64,000 nucleotides of DNA from Streptomyces sp. TRM68416 (GCF_014596915.1 NZ_JACVWU010000002.1:62001-126000); one strand, 5' to 3'. Positions 25,952-35,865 are shown, counted from the stretch's first letter. The notes: a model not told the origin generated them from the letters alone. Numbers and translations: made by a program.

Positions 25952-26760
25952 GATCGGGAGTCCTTATGAGTACGCCCGCCGAAGCCGGCGAGCACGAGCA
26001 GCAGCACCCAGGTCACGAGCAGACTGAGCACGGACACGGCGACGGACAACTGGGCCTGCGAGCCGCTGACGTTGACGATCCACACCGCGAAGGGCCGGAA
26101 GCCGAGCAGTTGCGCCACGGTGAACTCGCCGAGCACCAGGGCGAAGGTGAGGAAGGAGGCGTTGAGCAGCGCGCCGCGCAGATTGGGCAGCACGGCCCGT
26201 ACCAGCGCCTGCGGCCACCCCGCCCCGCAACTGCGCGCGGCCTCGACGAGGGTGCGCACGTCGACGCCGCGCAGCCCGGCGTCCAGCGCCCGGTACACGA
26301 ACGGCAGCGCCATCACGACGTACGCCAGGACCAGCACGACGGGGAAGTCCGGGTTCTGGATCGCCACGAACGTCTGGAACAGCGGCGTGCGCGACAAATG
26401 CTCGGGGCCCCACTTCAGGACGGTGCCGATGCCCGCGACGAACGCGATCGGCGGGACGACCAGCGGCAGCGAGCACACCACCTCGACCACCGGCCGCAGC
26501 CGGGCGGCGCCGAGCCGCAGCGCGACGGTGGCCGGCACCATCAGCAGCAGGACGACGGCGATGGTGGCGGCGGCCAGCTGCAGCGAGAGCAGCAGGCTGG
26601 TCAGGAAGCCGTCGGTGGCGAAGATCCGCGTGTAGGCGTCGAAGTTGAGGCCCCGGCCGGGCACGTCGACCGTGAAGACGACCGAGGCGGCCAGCGGCAC
26701 CAGGAAGTACAGTCCGGCGAGGCCGAGCACGCCCCACCGCCACAGGCTCAGGCGAGCCAT
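25948..26760 (-). CDS. ABC transporter permease (second)
   Basis: The 270-residue permease has about six hydrophobic segments and the EAA coupling loop EAARSCGAGWPQALVRAVLPNLRGALLN around residue 185. It is of the PotC/PhnV type. The start at ATG 26760 lies inside the end of the preceding permease gene (13-nt overlap), and its stop overlaps the ATPase start. It forms the membrane channel together with the other permease. Confidence 0.92.
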   Translation of the reverse strand: MARLSLWRWGVLGLAGLYFLVPLAASVVFTVDVPGRGLNFDAYTRIFATDGFLTSLLLSLQLAAATIAVVLLLMVPATVALRLGAARLRPVVEVVCSLPLVVPPIAFVAGIGTVLKWGPEHLSRTPLFQTFVAIQNPDFPVVLVLAYVVMALPFVYRALDAGLRGVDVRTLVEAARSCGAGWPQALVRAVLPNLRGALLNASFLTFALVLGEFTVAQLLGFRPFAVWIVNVSGSQAQLSVAVSVLSLLVTWVLLLVLAGFGGRTHKDSRS

Positions 26761-27632
26761 CGCGCGCTCCGTCGTTGCAGGGGCAGGTAGACGGCCATGA
26801 CCAGGCCCGCGACCAGGACCATGTCGAGGCTGAGGGCGAGGGCCACGTTCTCCTGGCCGACCAGGACGTTGCCGGAGAGGGCGTCGGCAATCTGGAGGGT
26901 GACCAGCGGGACGGAGCTGCCCACCATCGCGGCGGCGGTGGCGTAGGCGGCGAAGGCGCTGCCGAAGAGGAGCACGAACCCGCCGAGCAGGGAGGGCAGC
27001 AGGACGGGCAGGGCGACGTACCGCCAGTACTGCACGACCGTGGCGCCGTTGTTCTGCGCGGCCTCGCGCCACTGGACGCGCAGCCCTTCCAGCGCCGGGC
27101 TGATGGTGAGCACCATCAGCGGGATCAGGAAGTACAGGTAGACGATCACCAGTCCCCAGAAGCTGTACAGGTCCCAGCCCTTGTCGCTCAGGCCCAGGTG
27201 CCGGGTGAGCACACCGGCGTTGCCGAGGGTGGCGACGAAGGCGAAGGCGAGCGGGACGCCGCCGAAGTTGGCGAGCACCCCGGAGGCGGTGAGCACGGCC
27301 TCGCGCAGCGCGCGGGAGCGGGAGGTCACCACGGCCTGCGCGAGGGGCAGTCCGAGGAGGGCGGCGAGCGCGGCGCAGACGGCGGACAGCTTGACGCTGC
27401 CGAGCAGGGCCGTCAGATAGGCGCCCTGGAGGGAGGCGCTCAGGTTGGCCGTGCTGTACGCGCCGGTGTCCTTGGCCGTGAAGGCGCCGTCCAGGACGGC
27501 GAAGGCGGGCAGCCCGAAGGCGAGCGCGGTGAAGCCGAGCAGCGGGACGACGGCGAGCCCGCCGAGGGACCGGCGCCGCCGCTGCACCGCGGCGGCGGGC
27601 GCCGTGTCGGCCCGGGTGAGGGTGGCCGTCAT
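26748..27632 (-). CDS. ABC transporter permease (first)
   Basis: The 294-residue permease of the PotB/PhnU type has about six hydrophobic segments and the EAA loop EAAQNNGATVVQYWRYVALPVLLPSLLGG around residues 195-220. ATG 27632 overlaps the TGA of the binding-protein gene (ATGA). It pairs with the downstream permease. The run of overlapping genes shows one tightly coupled operon. Confidence 0.92.
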   Translation of the reverse strand: MTATLTRADTAPAAAVQRRRRSLGGLAVVPLLGFTALAFGLPAFAVLDGAFTAKDTGAYSTANLSASLQGAYLTALLGSVKLSAVCAALAALLGLPLAQAVVTSRSRALREAVLTASGVLANFGGVPLAFAFVATLGNAGVLTRHLGLSDKGWDLYSFWGLVIVYLYFLIPLMVLTISPALEGLRVQWREAAQNNGATVVQYWRYVALPVLLPSLLGGFVLLFGSAFAAYATAAAMVGSSVPLVTLQIADALSGNVLVGQENVALALSLDMVLVAGLVMAVYLPLQRRSARWLA

Positions 27633-28768
27633 CCTGCGACGGCCCCCGCCCAGCCCTGTCCCAGGACCGTCTTGGCCTTGTTCTGCTGGGCCTCGGTCGG
27701 GAAGGAGGGCGTGCCGGAGACCTCGGGCAGCTTGGCCGCGGCGGCCTTGTCGAGGGTGCCGGCCTTGTCCATGGCGATCATCAGGGCGGGCCGGGCGTAG
27801 CCCTTGAGCCACAGGTTCTGGCCCTCGGCGCTGTAGAGGTACTCCTCCCACAGGCGGGCGGCCGCCGGGTGCGGGGCGTCCTTGTTGATCGCCTGGGAGT
27901 AGTACTGGGAGAACTTGCCGTCCTCCGGCACCGACACCTGCCAGTCGACGCCCTTGGACCTGAACTCCTCGGCGTACCCGGCGTTGAGGTAGTCCCAGTC
28001 GATGCTGATGGGCGTCTCGCCCTGCTCGACGGTGGCCGGGGTGGACTCCACGGGCGTGTAGTTGCCGTTCTTCTTCAGCTTGGCGAAGAAGTCGAGGCCG
28101 GGCTCGATGTCGTCGAAGGAGCCGCCGTTGGCGAGGGCGGCGGCCCAGACGCCGCCGAAGGCCGAACCGGACTTGGTGGGGTTGCCGTTGAGCGCGACTT
28201 GGCCCTTGTAGACCGGCTTCAGCAGGTCGGCGAAGGTCTGGGGGCAGACCTTGACCCGCTTGGCGTCGCAGCCGATGGAGATGTAGCCGCCGTAGTCGTT
28301 GTACCAGCGGCCCTGCGCGTCCTTCTGCTCGGCCGGGAGGTCGTCGAAGGCCGCCACCTTGTACGGCGCGAGCAGCCCCTGCTCGGCGGCGCTCAGCGCG
28401 AAGGAGCTGCCCAGGTCGAGGACGTCGGGCGCGCGGTCCTGGCCCTTCCTGGACGTGACGGCGTTGATCTCGTCCTGACTGGAGCCGTCCGGGTTCTCCA
28501 CCTCGACCTTGATGCCGTACTTCTTCTCGAAACCGTCGATGAGGGCGCCGTAGTTGGCCCAGTCGCGGGGCAGCGCGATGGCGTGCAGCCTGCCCTCCTT
28601 CTTGGCCGCCTGCACCAGCGCGTCCATGCCGCCGAAGTCGGCGGCGGAGGTGGCGGTGGCGGCGCTCTTGCCGTCGGCGGTGGTCGACGCGTCGTCGGGG
28701 GCCGCACCGCAGGCGCTCAGCGCGAGCGCGGCGACGACGGCGAGGGCGGCGGTTCTGGGCAGGGACAC
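27629..28768 (-). CDS. ABC transporter substrate-binding lipoprotein
   Basis: The 379-residue protein has a lipoprotein signal peptide with lipobox LSAC (Cys20) and a Ser/Thr/Asp-rich tether, followed by an SBP_bac_8-type periplasmic-binding fold (ALPRDWANYGALIDGFEKKYGI, GYISIGCDAKRV, PISIDWDYLNAGY, AARLWEEYLYSAEGQN). The family includes proteins for polyamines, iron and 2-aminoethylphosphonate. The ligand cannot be read directly. It is the first gene of the operon, 45 nt from a palindromic GntR-type operator and divergent from the gntR gene. Confidence 0.92.
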   Translation of the reverse strand: MSLPRTAALAVVAALALSACGAAPDDASTTADGKSAATATSAADFGGMDALVQAAKKEGRLHAIALPRDWANYGALIDGFEKKYGIKVEVENPDGSSQDEINAVTSRKGQDRAPDVLDLGSSFALSAAEQGLLAPYKVAAFDDLPAEQKDAQGRWYNDYGGYISIGCDAKRVKVCPQTFADLLKPVYKGQVALNGNPTKSGSAFGGVWAAALANGGSFDDIEPGLDFFAKLKKNGNYTPVESTPATVEQGETPISIDWDYLNAGYAEEFRSKGVDWQVSVPEDGKFSQYYSQAINKDAPHPAAARLWEEYLYSAEGQNLWLKGYARPALMIAMDKAGTLDKAAAAKLPEVSGTPSFPTEAQQNKAKTVLGQGWAGAVAG

Positions 28769-28812
28769 GGTTCTCTCCAGGGGACGCGCGAGGGTGCAGG
28801 AGATCTAGGAGG

Positions 28813-28832
28813 CAACTTGTCTGAACAAGTTG
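28813..28832. promoter_or_regulatory. GntR/HutC-type operator palindrome
   Basis: CAACTTGT (28813-28820) and ACAAGTTG (28825-28832) are perfect 8-bp arms around CTGA. The core TTGTCTGAACAA fits the GT-x-TA-x-AC style of HutC-subfamily operators. It lies between the divergent binding-protein gene and the gntR gene, 45 nt from the former, so it is very likely the operator of that regulator. Confidence 0.8.
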
Positions 28833-28983
28833 GCCTCAGTACGCCCGCCGCGGGTGTCCCGTTCGTAAACAGTGGCGAAACCCTGACCCCTGATTCCGTG
28901 CACACTCCCGGCCGGCGTGGATCTGCCACGGATGTCGATTACGCTGCTCACGCTGTGCACAGCGACCGAACCAGAGGGGGAGC

Positions 28984-29724
28984 ATGGCGGCGCGACACGA
29001 GAAGATCGCCGACGAACTGCGCCGGGCGATCGACCGCGAGGAGTACACCGTCGGCGGCCTGCTGCCCGCCGAGACGGAACTCGCCGCCCGCTACGGCGTC
29101 TCGCGCGGCACGGTCCGCCAGGCGCTCGCGGCGCTCACCGCCGAGGGGCTGATCGGCTCGCGCCAGGGCGCCCGGCGCGTAGTGCTGGCCGGCCGCCGCA
29201 GCCAGAGCTTCGCCGAACTGCGCAGCTTCGCCCAGTGGGCCCGCGCGATGGGCCGCGAGGCGACCGGGCACGTGGTGAGCCAGGAGTACCGCCCGGCCAC
29301 CGCCGAGGACGCCGGACGCCTCCAACTGGCCGTCGGCACACCGGTGTTGCACGTCCTGCGGATCCGCGGGCTGGACGGCGAGCCGGTACTGCTGGAGCGG
29401 ACCGTGTACGCCGACTGGATCTCCCCGGCCGTCGAGGGCATCGAGCCGGACTGCCCGTCGGTCACCCAACGCCTGTACGACGACACGGGGTTGGTCTTCG
29501 CCTACGGCGAGCACGTCATCGACGCGGTGGCGGCGGGCGCCCGGGACGCGGAGCTGCTCGGCGTCCGCCGCACCAGCCCGCTGCTGCGGGTCCGCCGGGT
29601 GACCACGACCCGCGAGGGCCGCCCGGTGGAGTGGTCGGACGACCGCTACCGCTCGGACGCGGTGAGCTTCAGCGTGCACAACTCGACGGGCAACAACGCC
29701 CTGGCCCGGACGACGCCCGGCTGA
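28984..29724 (+). CDS. GntR-family regulator, HutC subfamily (UTRA domain)
   Basis: The 246-residue protein has an N-terminal winged helix (about 5-70; LLPAETELAARYGVSRGTVRQALAALTAEGLI) and a UTRA ligand-binding domain (about 85-235; PVLHVLRIRGLDGEPVLLERTVY, GLVFAYGEHVIDAVAA). AGGGGGAG precedes the ATG. It is divergent from the ABC/HAD-EEP operon with a perfect palindrome between, so it should repress that operon and be released by the transported compound or a product. PhnR/PhnF-like regulators of phosphonate uptake are in this subfamily, but so are sugar regulators. Confidence 0.93.
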   Translation: MAARHEKIADELRRAIDREEYTVGGLLPAETELAARYGVSRGTVRQALAALTAEGLIGSRQGARRVVLAGRRSQSFAELRSFAQWARAMGREATGHVVSQEYRPATAEDAGRLQLAVGTPVLHVLRIRGLDGEPVLLERTVYADWISPAVEGIEPDCPSVTQRLYDDTGLVFAYGEHVIDAVAAGARDAELLGVRRTSPLLRVRRVTTTREGRPVEWSDDRYRSDAVSFSVHNSTGNNALARTTPG

Positions 29725-29800
29725 CCCCTCCCCCGAACGGCTGACCCGCTCCTCCCGGCGGAGGACGCCACCGCCCGCACCGGCCCACAAGACTTCCCTC

Positions 29801-30340
29801 ATGGACGTCACCACACACCTCGCGCTCCCCCACGTCGACGAGCACACGACGGTCGTCCCCGCACCGGCGGACGCCGTCTGGCGGGAGCTCGGCAAGGTCC
29901 TGGACCACTCCTTCGGCCACGGGCGCGCCGGCGCGGTCGCCCGCCTGCTCGGCTGCCCCGACCACACGCCGTCCGGCCCCCGCCCCCTGGCCGAGGGCTC
30001 GACGCTCACCGGCTTCCGGGTGGCCGCGGCGACCCCGAACCGAGAGCTGCTCCTCATCGGACGCCACCACTTCTCGACGTACGCCCTGATCCTCCGCCTG
30101 GACGAGGCGGCCCCGGGCCGCACTCGCCTGCGCGCCGAAACCCGGGCAAGGTTCCCCGGCCCGGCAGGAGCCCTCTACGGCCGGCTGGTCATAGGCACAG
30201 GCGGCCACGCCCTCTTCACACGGCACCTACTAAGAACGGTAGAAAAACGCGCCCCAAAGGGGCGCGGGGCTGTGACATATGCGGCTCCGCCGCGTGGGCG
30301 CGAACAACCCCCACCGCCCCGCAGACAAAACCCTACGTAG
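29801..30340 (+). CDS. SRPBCC (polyketide cyclase/START-like) protein with repeat-derived tail
   Basis: Residues 1-145 of this 179-residue frame look like a START-like SRPBCC fold: VPAPADAVWRELGKVLDHS, EGSTLTGFRVAAATPNRELLLIGRHHFSTYALILRLDE, then an amphipathic C-terminal helix. Such proteins bind small hydrophobic ligands; the function here is unknown. The last 30 residues (RAPKGRGAVTYAAPPRGREQ and on) are encoded by a GC-rich extragenic repeat and look like accidental read-through. It overlaps the Lrp gene by 8 nt convergently. No clear ribosome binding site at ATG 29801. Confidence 0.7.
   Translation: MDVTTHLALPHVDEHTTVVPAPADAVWRELGKVLDHSFGHGRAGAVARLLGCPDHTPSGPRPLAEGSTLTGFRVAAATPNRELLLIGRHHFSTYALILRLDEAAPGRTRLRAETRARFPGPAGALYGRLVIGTGGHALFTRHLLRTVEKRAPKGRGAVTYAAPPRGREQPPPPRRQNPT
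30248..30266. repeat. REP-like hairpin CGCGCCCC-AAA-GGGGCGCG
   Basis: Perfect 8-bp arms around AAA, followed by GGGGCTGTGACAT. It is a relative of the dispersed GCGCGGGGAACTGCGCGACC element seen elsewhere in this window. It lies inside the frame of the SRPBCC gene, near its end, and just beyond the convergent lrp gene, where it could serve as terminator. Confidence 0.7.
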
Positions 30341-30785
30341 GCGACCCGGACGAAAATCTCCGCAACAACGGCGACAACACCAACACCGACTTCGTCCGCT
30401 CCACGAACGGCTCCCCCGCGATCCGCTCAAGAACACGCTCAAAGTGCCGCATGTCCGAGGCGAAGACCTGCACCACCGCATCGGCCTCACCGGTGACGGT
30501 CGACGCGGCCACCACCTCCTGGTACCGCTCGAGCCCTCGCTGGATCGTCTCCGGCGAGGTGTTGCGACGGCAGTAGATCTCGACGAACCCCTCCGTCTCC
30601 CAGCCGAGCGCCGCCGGGTCCACCCGTACCGTGAATCCGGTGATGGCCCCGGTCGCGCGCAGCCTGTCCACGCGCCGCTTCACGGCGGGCGCGGACAGGC
30701 CGACGAGCTGCCCGATGTCCGCGTAGGAGCGGCGGGCGTCCTCGGCGAGGGCGTGCACGATGCGTTCGTCGAGATCGTTCAGCAC
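30333..30785 (-). CDS. Lrp/AsnC-family transcriptional regulator
   Basis: The 150-residue protein has the AsnC-type N-terminal HTH (LNDLDERIVHALAEDARRSYADIGQLVGLSAPAVKRRVDRLRATGAI) and a C-terminal RAM/ACT-like effector domain (about 65-145; VVAASTVTGEADAVVQVFASD). It senses an amino acid or related ligand. It starts with GTG 10 nt after the stop of the amino-acid permease gene in the same direction, so it probably forms an operon with it and may regulate it. Confidence 0.92.
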   Translation of the reverse strand: MLNDLDERIVHALAEDARRSYADIGQLVGLSAPAVKRRVDRLRATGAITGFTVRVDPAALGWETEGFVEIYCRRNTSPETIQRGLERYQEVVAASTVTGEADAVVQVFASDMRHFERVLERIAGEPFVERTKSVLVLSPLLRRFSSGSPT

Positions 30786-30795
30786 TGCGGGTGGT

Positions 30796-32265
30796 TCACT
30801 TCGTTTCTGCTACGGCAAGACGGGAACGGCGATGGCCGTACACGAAGTAGAACACGAGACCCGCGGCCATCCAGAACCCGAAGACCACCCAGGTGACGGT
30901 GTCGAGGCTGAACATGTTGTACGCGCAGAACAGGAAGCCCAGCACCGGCAGCACCGGACCGAACGGGACCTTGAAGGTGCGCTCCAGCTCCGGGCGCCGG
31001 TAGCGCAGGACGATCACCGAGATGTTGACCAGCGCGAAGGCGAACAGCGTGCCGATGCTGGTGGCGTCGACGAGCTTGCCGAGCGGGATCAGGGCGGCGA
31101 GGACACCGCAGAACAGGGAGACGATGACCGTGTTCAGACGCGGGGTGCCGGTACGGACGTGGACCTTGCCGAGCGCCTTGGGCACCAGGCCGTCGCGGGA
31201 CATCGCGAAGAGGATGCGGGTCTGGCCGAAGAGGACGGTCAGGACGACGCTCGCGATGGAGATGACCGCGCCCAGGGCGAGCAGGGTGCCCCAGAAGGTC
31301 TGGCCGCTGACGTCGTTCATGATCGCGGCGAGGGAGGCCTCCGAGCCCTCGAACTTCGTCCACTTCCAGGCGCCGACGGCGACGGCCGCGACGAGCACGT
31401 ACAGCGCGGTCACGATGATCAGCGAGAGCATGATCGCGCGGGGCAGGTCCTTCTTGGGGTTCTTCGCCTCCTCACCGGCGGTGGAGGCGGCGTCGAAGCC
31501 GATGTAGGAGAAGAACAGGGTGGCACCGGCGGCGCTGACACCGGCCATGCCGAGCGGCATGAAGTCCTCGTAGTTGCCGGACCGGAAGCCCATGAAGCCG
31601 ACCGCGCAGAACAGCACCAGCGCGGCGATCTTCACCGCGACCATGATGGTGTTGACGCGGGCGGACTCACGGACGCCGCCGAGCAGGAACACCATCGCCA
31701 GCAGGACCACGATCAGGGCCGGCAGGTTGACGATCCCGCCCTCACCGGGTGCCGAGGACAGGGCGGCCGGGATGGTGACGCCTATGGTCCCGTCCAGCAG
31801 CTCGTTGAGGTACTCGCCCCAGCCGACGGCGACGGCGGCCACCGAGACGCCGTACTCCAGCACCAGGCACCAGCCGCAGACCCAGGCGACGAGTTCGCCC
31901 ATGGTTGCGTACGCATACGAGTACGAGGAACCGGCGACCGGGATGCTGCCCGCCAGCTCGGCGTACGACAGGGCCGAGAACAGGGCCGTGAGACCGGCGA
32001 TGACGAACGCCAGGGTGACGGCCGGACCGGCCTTGGGGACGGCGTCGCCGAGGACGACGAAGATACCGGTGCCGAGCGTGGCACCGATGCTGATCATGGT
32101 GAGCTGCCACAGCCCGAGGGAGCGCCGCAGCGAGCCTCCCTCACCCTGGCCCCCCTCGGCGACCAGCTGTTCCACGGGCTTACGGCGCATCAGTCGCGCA
32201 CCGAGCCCGGGGGAGGCGGGGGCGATCCGACTTCTGTCCTGCGGGGGTGCGCCTTGGTCGAGCAC
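30796..32265 (-). CDS. APC-superfamily amino acid permease
   Basis: The 489-residue transporter has about twelve to fourteen hydrophobic segments, with the APC opening LGLWQLTMISIGATLGTGIFVVLGDAVPKAGPA and SYAELAGSIPVAGSSYSYAYATMGELVAWVCGW. This is the cationic amino acid transporter (CAT/YfnA-like) branch, and the substrate is uncertain. GTG 32265 follows AAGGAG by eight bases. It is co-directional with an Lrp regulator 10 nt downstream. The 310-nt upstream gap must hold its promoter. Confidence 0.92.
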   Translation of the reverse strand: MLDQGAPPQDRSRIAPASPGLGARLMRRKPVEQLVAEGGQGEGGSLRRSLGLWQLTMISIGATLGTGIFVVLGDAVPKAGPAVTLAFVIAGLTALFSALSYAELAGSIPVAGSSYSYAYATMGELVAWVCGWCLVLEYGVSVAAVAVGWGEYLNELLDGTIGVTIPAALSSAPGEGGIVNLPALIVVLLAMVFLLGGVRESARVNTIMVAVKIAALVLFCAVGFMGFRSGNYEDFMPLGMAGVSAAGATLFFSYIGFDAASTAGEEAKNPKKDLPRAIMLSLIIVTALYVLVAAVAVGAWKWTKFEGSEASLAAIMNDVSGQTFWGTLLALGAVISIASVVLTVLFGQTRILFAMSRDGLVPKALGKVHVRTGTPRLNTVIVSLFCGVLAALIPLGKLVDATSIGTLFAFALVNISVIVLRYRRPELERTFKVPFGPVLPVLGFLFCAYNMFSLDTVTWVVFGFWMAAGLVFYFVYGHRRSRLAVAETK

Positions 32266-32527
32266 GCGCTGGGCTCCTTATCGCTGCCGGTCAGGGAGAC
32301 GGGGACCGGCGGCACACCTGAGCAACAGGAACCCACCGAGCGGGGTCCCCGCCACGCCACGTACGAGGCGACAGCCTATGAGCTGGAGCGTTGCCGTAGT
32401 AATGCAGCAACCTTGCGCGTGACCGCATGATCATTGCGTTCATCGGAGCGGCGCGGATGTTCGTTGCACGGCGGCTGTCGACCGTTGCGCGAAGGCCCTT
32501 CCCGGGGCCCTTCCGGGCCCGGAAACA
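32266..32527. other. Upstream region of the amino acid permease
   Basis: No gene is seen in this stretch; together with the adjoining terminator it fills the 310-nt gap. It contains a GTTGC ... GCAAC inverted repeat (32390-32394 and 32407-32411) and several TTGCGCG/GTTGC-type words (32452, 32463, 32484 areas), which could be sites for the neighbouring Lrp regulator. Promoter elements could not be assigned with confidence. Confidence 0.4.
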
Positions 32528-32562
32528 CGAACGGGCCCCGTCGCATCGACGGGGGCCGTTCG
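32528..32562 (-). terminator. Terminator hairpin after guaB1
   Basis: CGAACGGGCCCCGTCG (32528-32543) pairs with CGACGGGGGCCGTTCG (32547-32562) with one mismatch around a 3-nt loop. It lies 13 nt beyond the stop of the GuaB1 gene on the same strand, a strong position for a terminator. Confidence 0.8.
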
Positions 32563-32575
32563 CGATCGGGTCGCG

Positions 32576-34060
<1,485 letters not shown>

Positions 34061-34149
34061 TCAGCCAGGGGGAAAGAGCACGTACTTCATTGTCCCATGT
34101 CGGCCGGAATGCCATACACAGTCTGTTCATCCAGGCTGGTCAGCGACGT

Positions 34150-34443
34150 CTAGGAGGATCCTCCAAGGGCGAGCGCCACGGTGACGGCGGAGGCGCCCGA
34201 GAACACCTCGGTGGCGATCTCCCACTCCTCCGGCCGCGCCTCGGCGTACGGCCGCCAGTTCCGTACGACGACCACGACGGCGTCCTCCGGCCACAGCCCG
34301 GGGTCCGAGAGGACGTCGGCCAGCGCGTCCCAGTTGCGGCCGAAGTAGTCCGGCAGCCCCAGGTCCCGCCGGCACCGGTCCATCAGGCCCGCCTTGTCGG
34401 TGACCCCCGCGAGGTCCAGCAGCCTGGCCGGGACGTCCGTCAT
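34150..34443 (-). CDS. Barstar-family RNase inhibitor
   Basis: The 97-residue protein matches barstar: LLDLAGVTDKAGLMDRCRRDLGLPDYFGRNWDALADVLSD, including the YFGRNWDAL core that plugs the barnase/RNase Sa active site, followed by VVVVVRNWRP. It inhibits a guanyl-specific RNase by occluding its active site. Its ATG overlaps the stop of an RNase Sa homologue gene immediately upstream, so toxin-like enzyme and inhibitor are made together. It has no signal peptide, so it protects the cytoplasm. Confidence 0.94.
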   Translation of the reverse strand: MTDVPARLLDLAGVTDKAGLMDRCRRDLGLPDYFGRNWDALADVLSDPGLWPEDAVVVVVRNWRPYAEARPEEWEIATEVFSGASAVTVALALGGSS

Positions 34444-34805
34444 CTCAGTACCGCCCTGAACGAGTCGTAGTGATCGTCGGTGTAGTAGACCTCGCCGCCC
34501 TGCCCGGTGACGAGGCGCCGGGCCCCGCGGTCGCGCGAGCCCGGCGTGGGGACGGTGTACTCGCGGTAGTAGCCGCGGCCGTGATCGGGCAGCAGCCCCT
34601 CGAAGTTCCCGAAGACGGAACCGTCCTTGGCGTACGGGAAGGGCCCGCCGTCGTCGATGAGTTCAAGAGTGCGGCGGGCCTCGACGGGAAGCTCGGCGAC
34701 GGTGACCGTGGCCATCCCGGAGGGCGGATCGGAGTCGGTGGAGGCACATCCCGCCAGCAGGACGAGCAGACAGAGCAGCACCCGGGGAACGAACCGCAGC
34801 AGCAT
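34440..34805 (-). CDS. RNase Sa/barnase-family guanyl-specific ribonuclease, lipoprotein
   Basis: The 121-residue protein has a signal peptide with lipobox LAGC (Cys20) and a short tether, then an RNase Sa-like domain (about 33-120). Compared from memory with RNase Sa, the catalytic Glu, Arg and His are present as E82 (YYREYTV), R93 (SRDRG) and H112 (DDHYDSF), and the guanine-binding Glu as E69 (GNFEG). The two Cys of the RNase Sa disulfide are absent. It should be an active extracytoplasmic, membrane-tethered or released RNase. The barstar gene follows with a four-base overlap. It is the last but one gene of the rpe-sorC-RNase-barstar series. Confidence 0.92.
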   Translation of the reverse strand: MLLRFVPRVLLCLLVLLAGCASTDSDPPSGMATVTVAELPVEARRTLELIDDGGPFPYAKDGSVFGNFEGLLPDHGRGYYREYTVPTPGSRDRGARRLVTGQGGEVYYTDDHYDSFRAVLR

Positions 34806-34845
34806 ACGGACGATGCTGCCACGGCCCTTCCCCTGTGACCTTCTG

Positions 34846-35865
34846 TCAGAGGCCGTCCGGGTCGGCCCTGTTCAGCGCCGGTTTCGGCGTGGGGCCGGCC
34901 GCCATCAGCACGTCCGCCGCCGCCGTGTCCGTCACCAGGCTGGTGACCAGCCCGGAGCGCAGCACCGCGTCGATCGCGGACGCCTTGCGCTGCCCGCCCG
35001 CGATCGCCACGACCTCGGGGATACGGCGGAGCTGGTCGGTCTTGACGGTGATGCACCGCTCGCCCAGGTCCCGGCCGATCCGGCGGCCGTCGGCGTCGAA
35101 GAGGTGCGCCGACATCTCGGCGGCGACGCCGAGTGAGGCGTAGTGCGCCCGCTCCTGGTCGCTGAGCATGTCGTGCACCGTGGAGATGCCGGGCTCCCAG
35201 GAGCCGATGGAGACGCAGGCGACCGTGACCTTGTCGAAGTACTCGAAGGCCCGGGCGATCCCGGTCTGGTTGCGCAGCGCCGCCGCGGTGGCCGCGTCCG
35301 GCAGCAGCATCGGCGCGTAGATGGGGTGGGCGTCGCCGCCCGAGACCTGGGCCGCCCTGCGCACCGCCTCCACCGAACCGCGCTCGGCGGTACCGGCGTC
35401 GTAGACGCCCGTCAGCTGCACGACCGTGCACGGCGGCAGCCGGTCGAGGGCGGCCGCCATGTGGATGGTGGACCGGCCCCAGGCCAGCCCCAGCACATCA
35501 CCCTCGTTCACCAGTTCGCCGAGCAGGTCAGCGGCCACTTCTCCCAGGTTCTCCGGATCGGGAGACTCCTCGGCCTCCGCCGGGGACTCCACCACGACGG
35601 CGTGCCGCAGGCCGTAGCGGGCGCGCAGCGCGTCCGAGCGCTCTGCGTCCAGCTCGGCGGGGACGCGGATCTCGATACGCACGAGATCCCGTTCGAGGGC
35701 GGTCTCCAGGACCCGGGCCACCTTGAAGCGGCTGACGCCGAACTCCTCCGCGATCTGGATCTTGGACTTGCCCTCGAGGTAGAAGCGGCGGGCCATGGCC
35801 GCCGCCTGCACCAGCTCAGCGGGTCCCATCCGCATGGCTGACCGGCCCGCCGACATACCCGACAC
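34846..35865 (-). CDS. SorC/DeoR-family sugar-binding transcriptional regulator
   Basis: The 339-residue protein has an N-terminal HTH (AAAMARRFYLEGKSKIQIAEEFGVSRFKVARVLETALERDLVRI) and a C-terminal sugar-phosphate-binding domain (about 75-325; LGLAWGRSTIHMAAAL, CVSIGSWEPGISTVHDML, AIAGGQRKASAIDAVLRSG), typical of SorC/CggR regulators that sense phosphosugars. GTG 35865 is chosen because GTGAGGAG precedes it; a GTG at 35892 would add nine residues. It lies downstream of rpe on the same strand, fitting a pentose or sugar-phosphate ligand, but targets are unknown. Confidence 0.9.
   Translation of the reverse strand: MSGMSAGRSAMRMGPAELVQAAAMARRFYLEGKSKIQIAEEFGVSRFKVARVLETALERDLVRIEIRVPAELDAERSDALRARYGLRHAVVVESPAEAEESPDPENLGEVAADLLGELVNEGDVLGLAWGRSTIHMAAALDRLPPCTVVQLTGVYDAGTAERGSVEAVRRAAQVSGGDAHPIYAPMLLPDAATAAALRNQTGIARAFEYFDKVTVACVSIGSWEPGISTVHDMLSDQERAHYASLGVAAEMSAHLFDADGRRIGRDLGERCITVKTDQLRRIPEVVAIAGGQRKASAIDAVLRSGLVTSLVTDTAAADVLMAAGPTPKPALNRADPDGL

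Noticed and set aside
28917..29744. Alternative frame overlapping gntR (275 codons)
   Set aside because: The frame at 28984 carries the winged-helix and UTRA motifs and has a ribosome binding site; the other is Arg/Gly-rich shadow.
8074..31000. A biosynthetic gene cluster
   Set aside because: Oxidoreductases, transporters and regulators are scattered, but no core synthase (PKS, NRPS, terpene, RiPP) is present.
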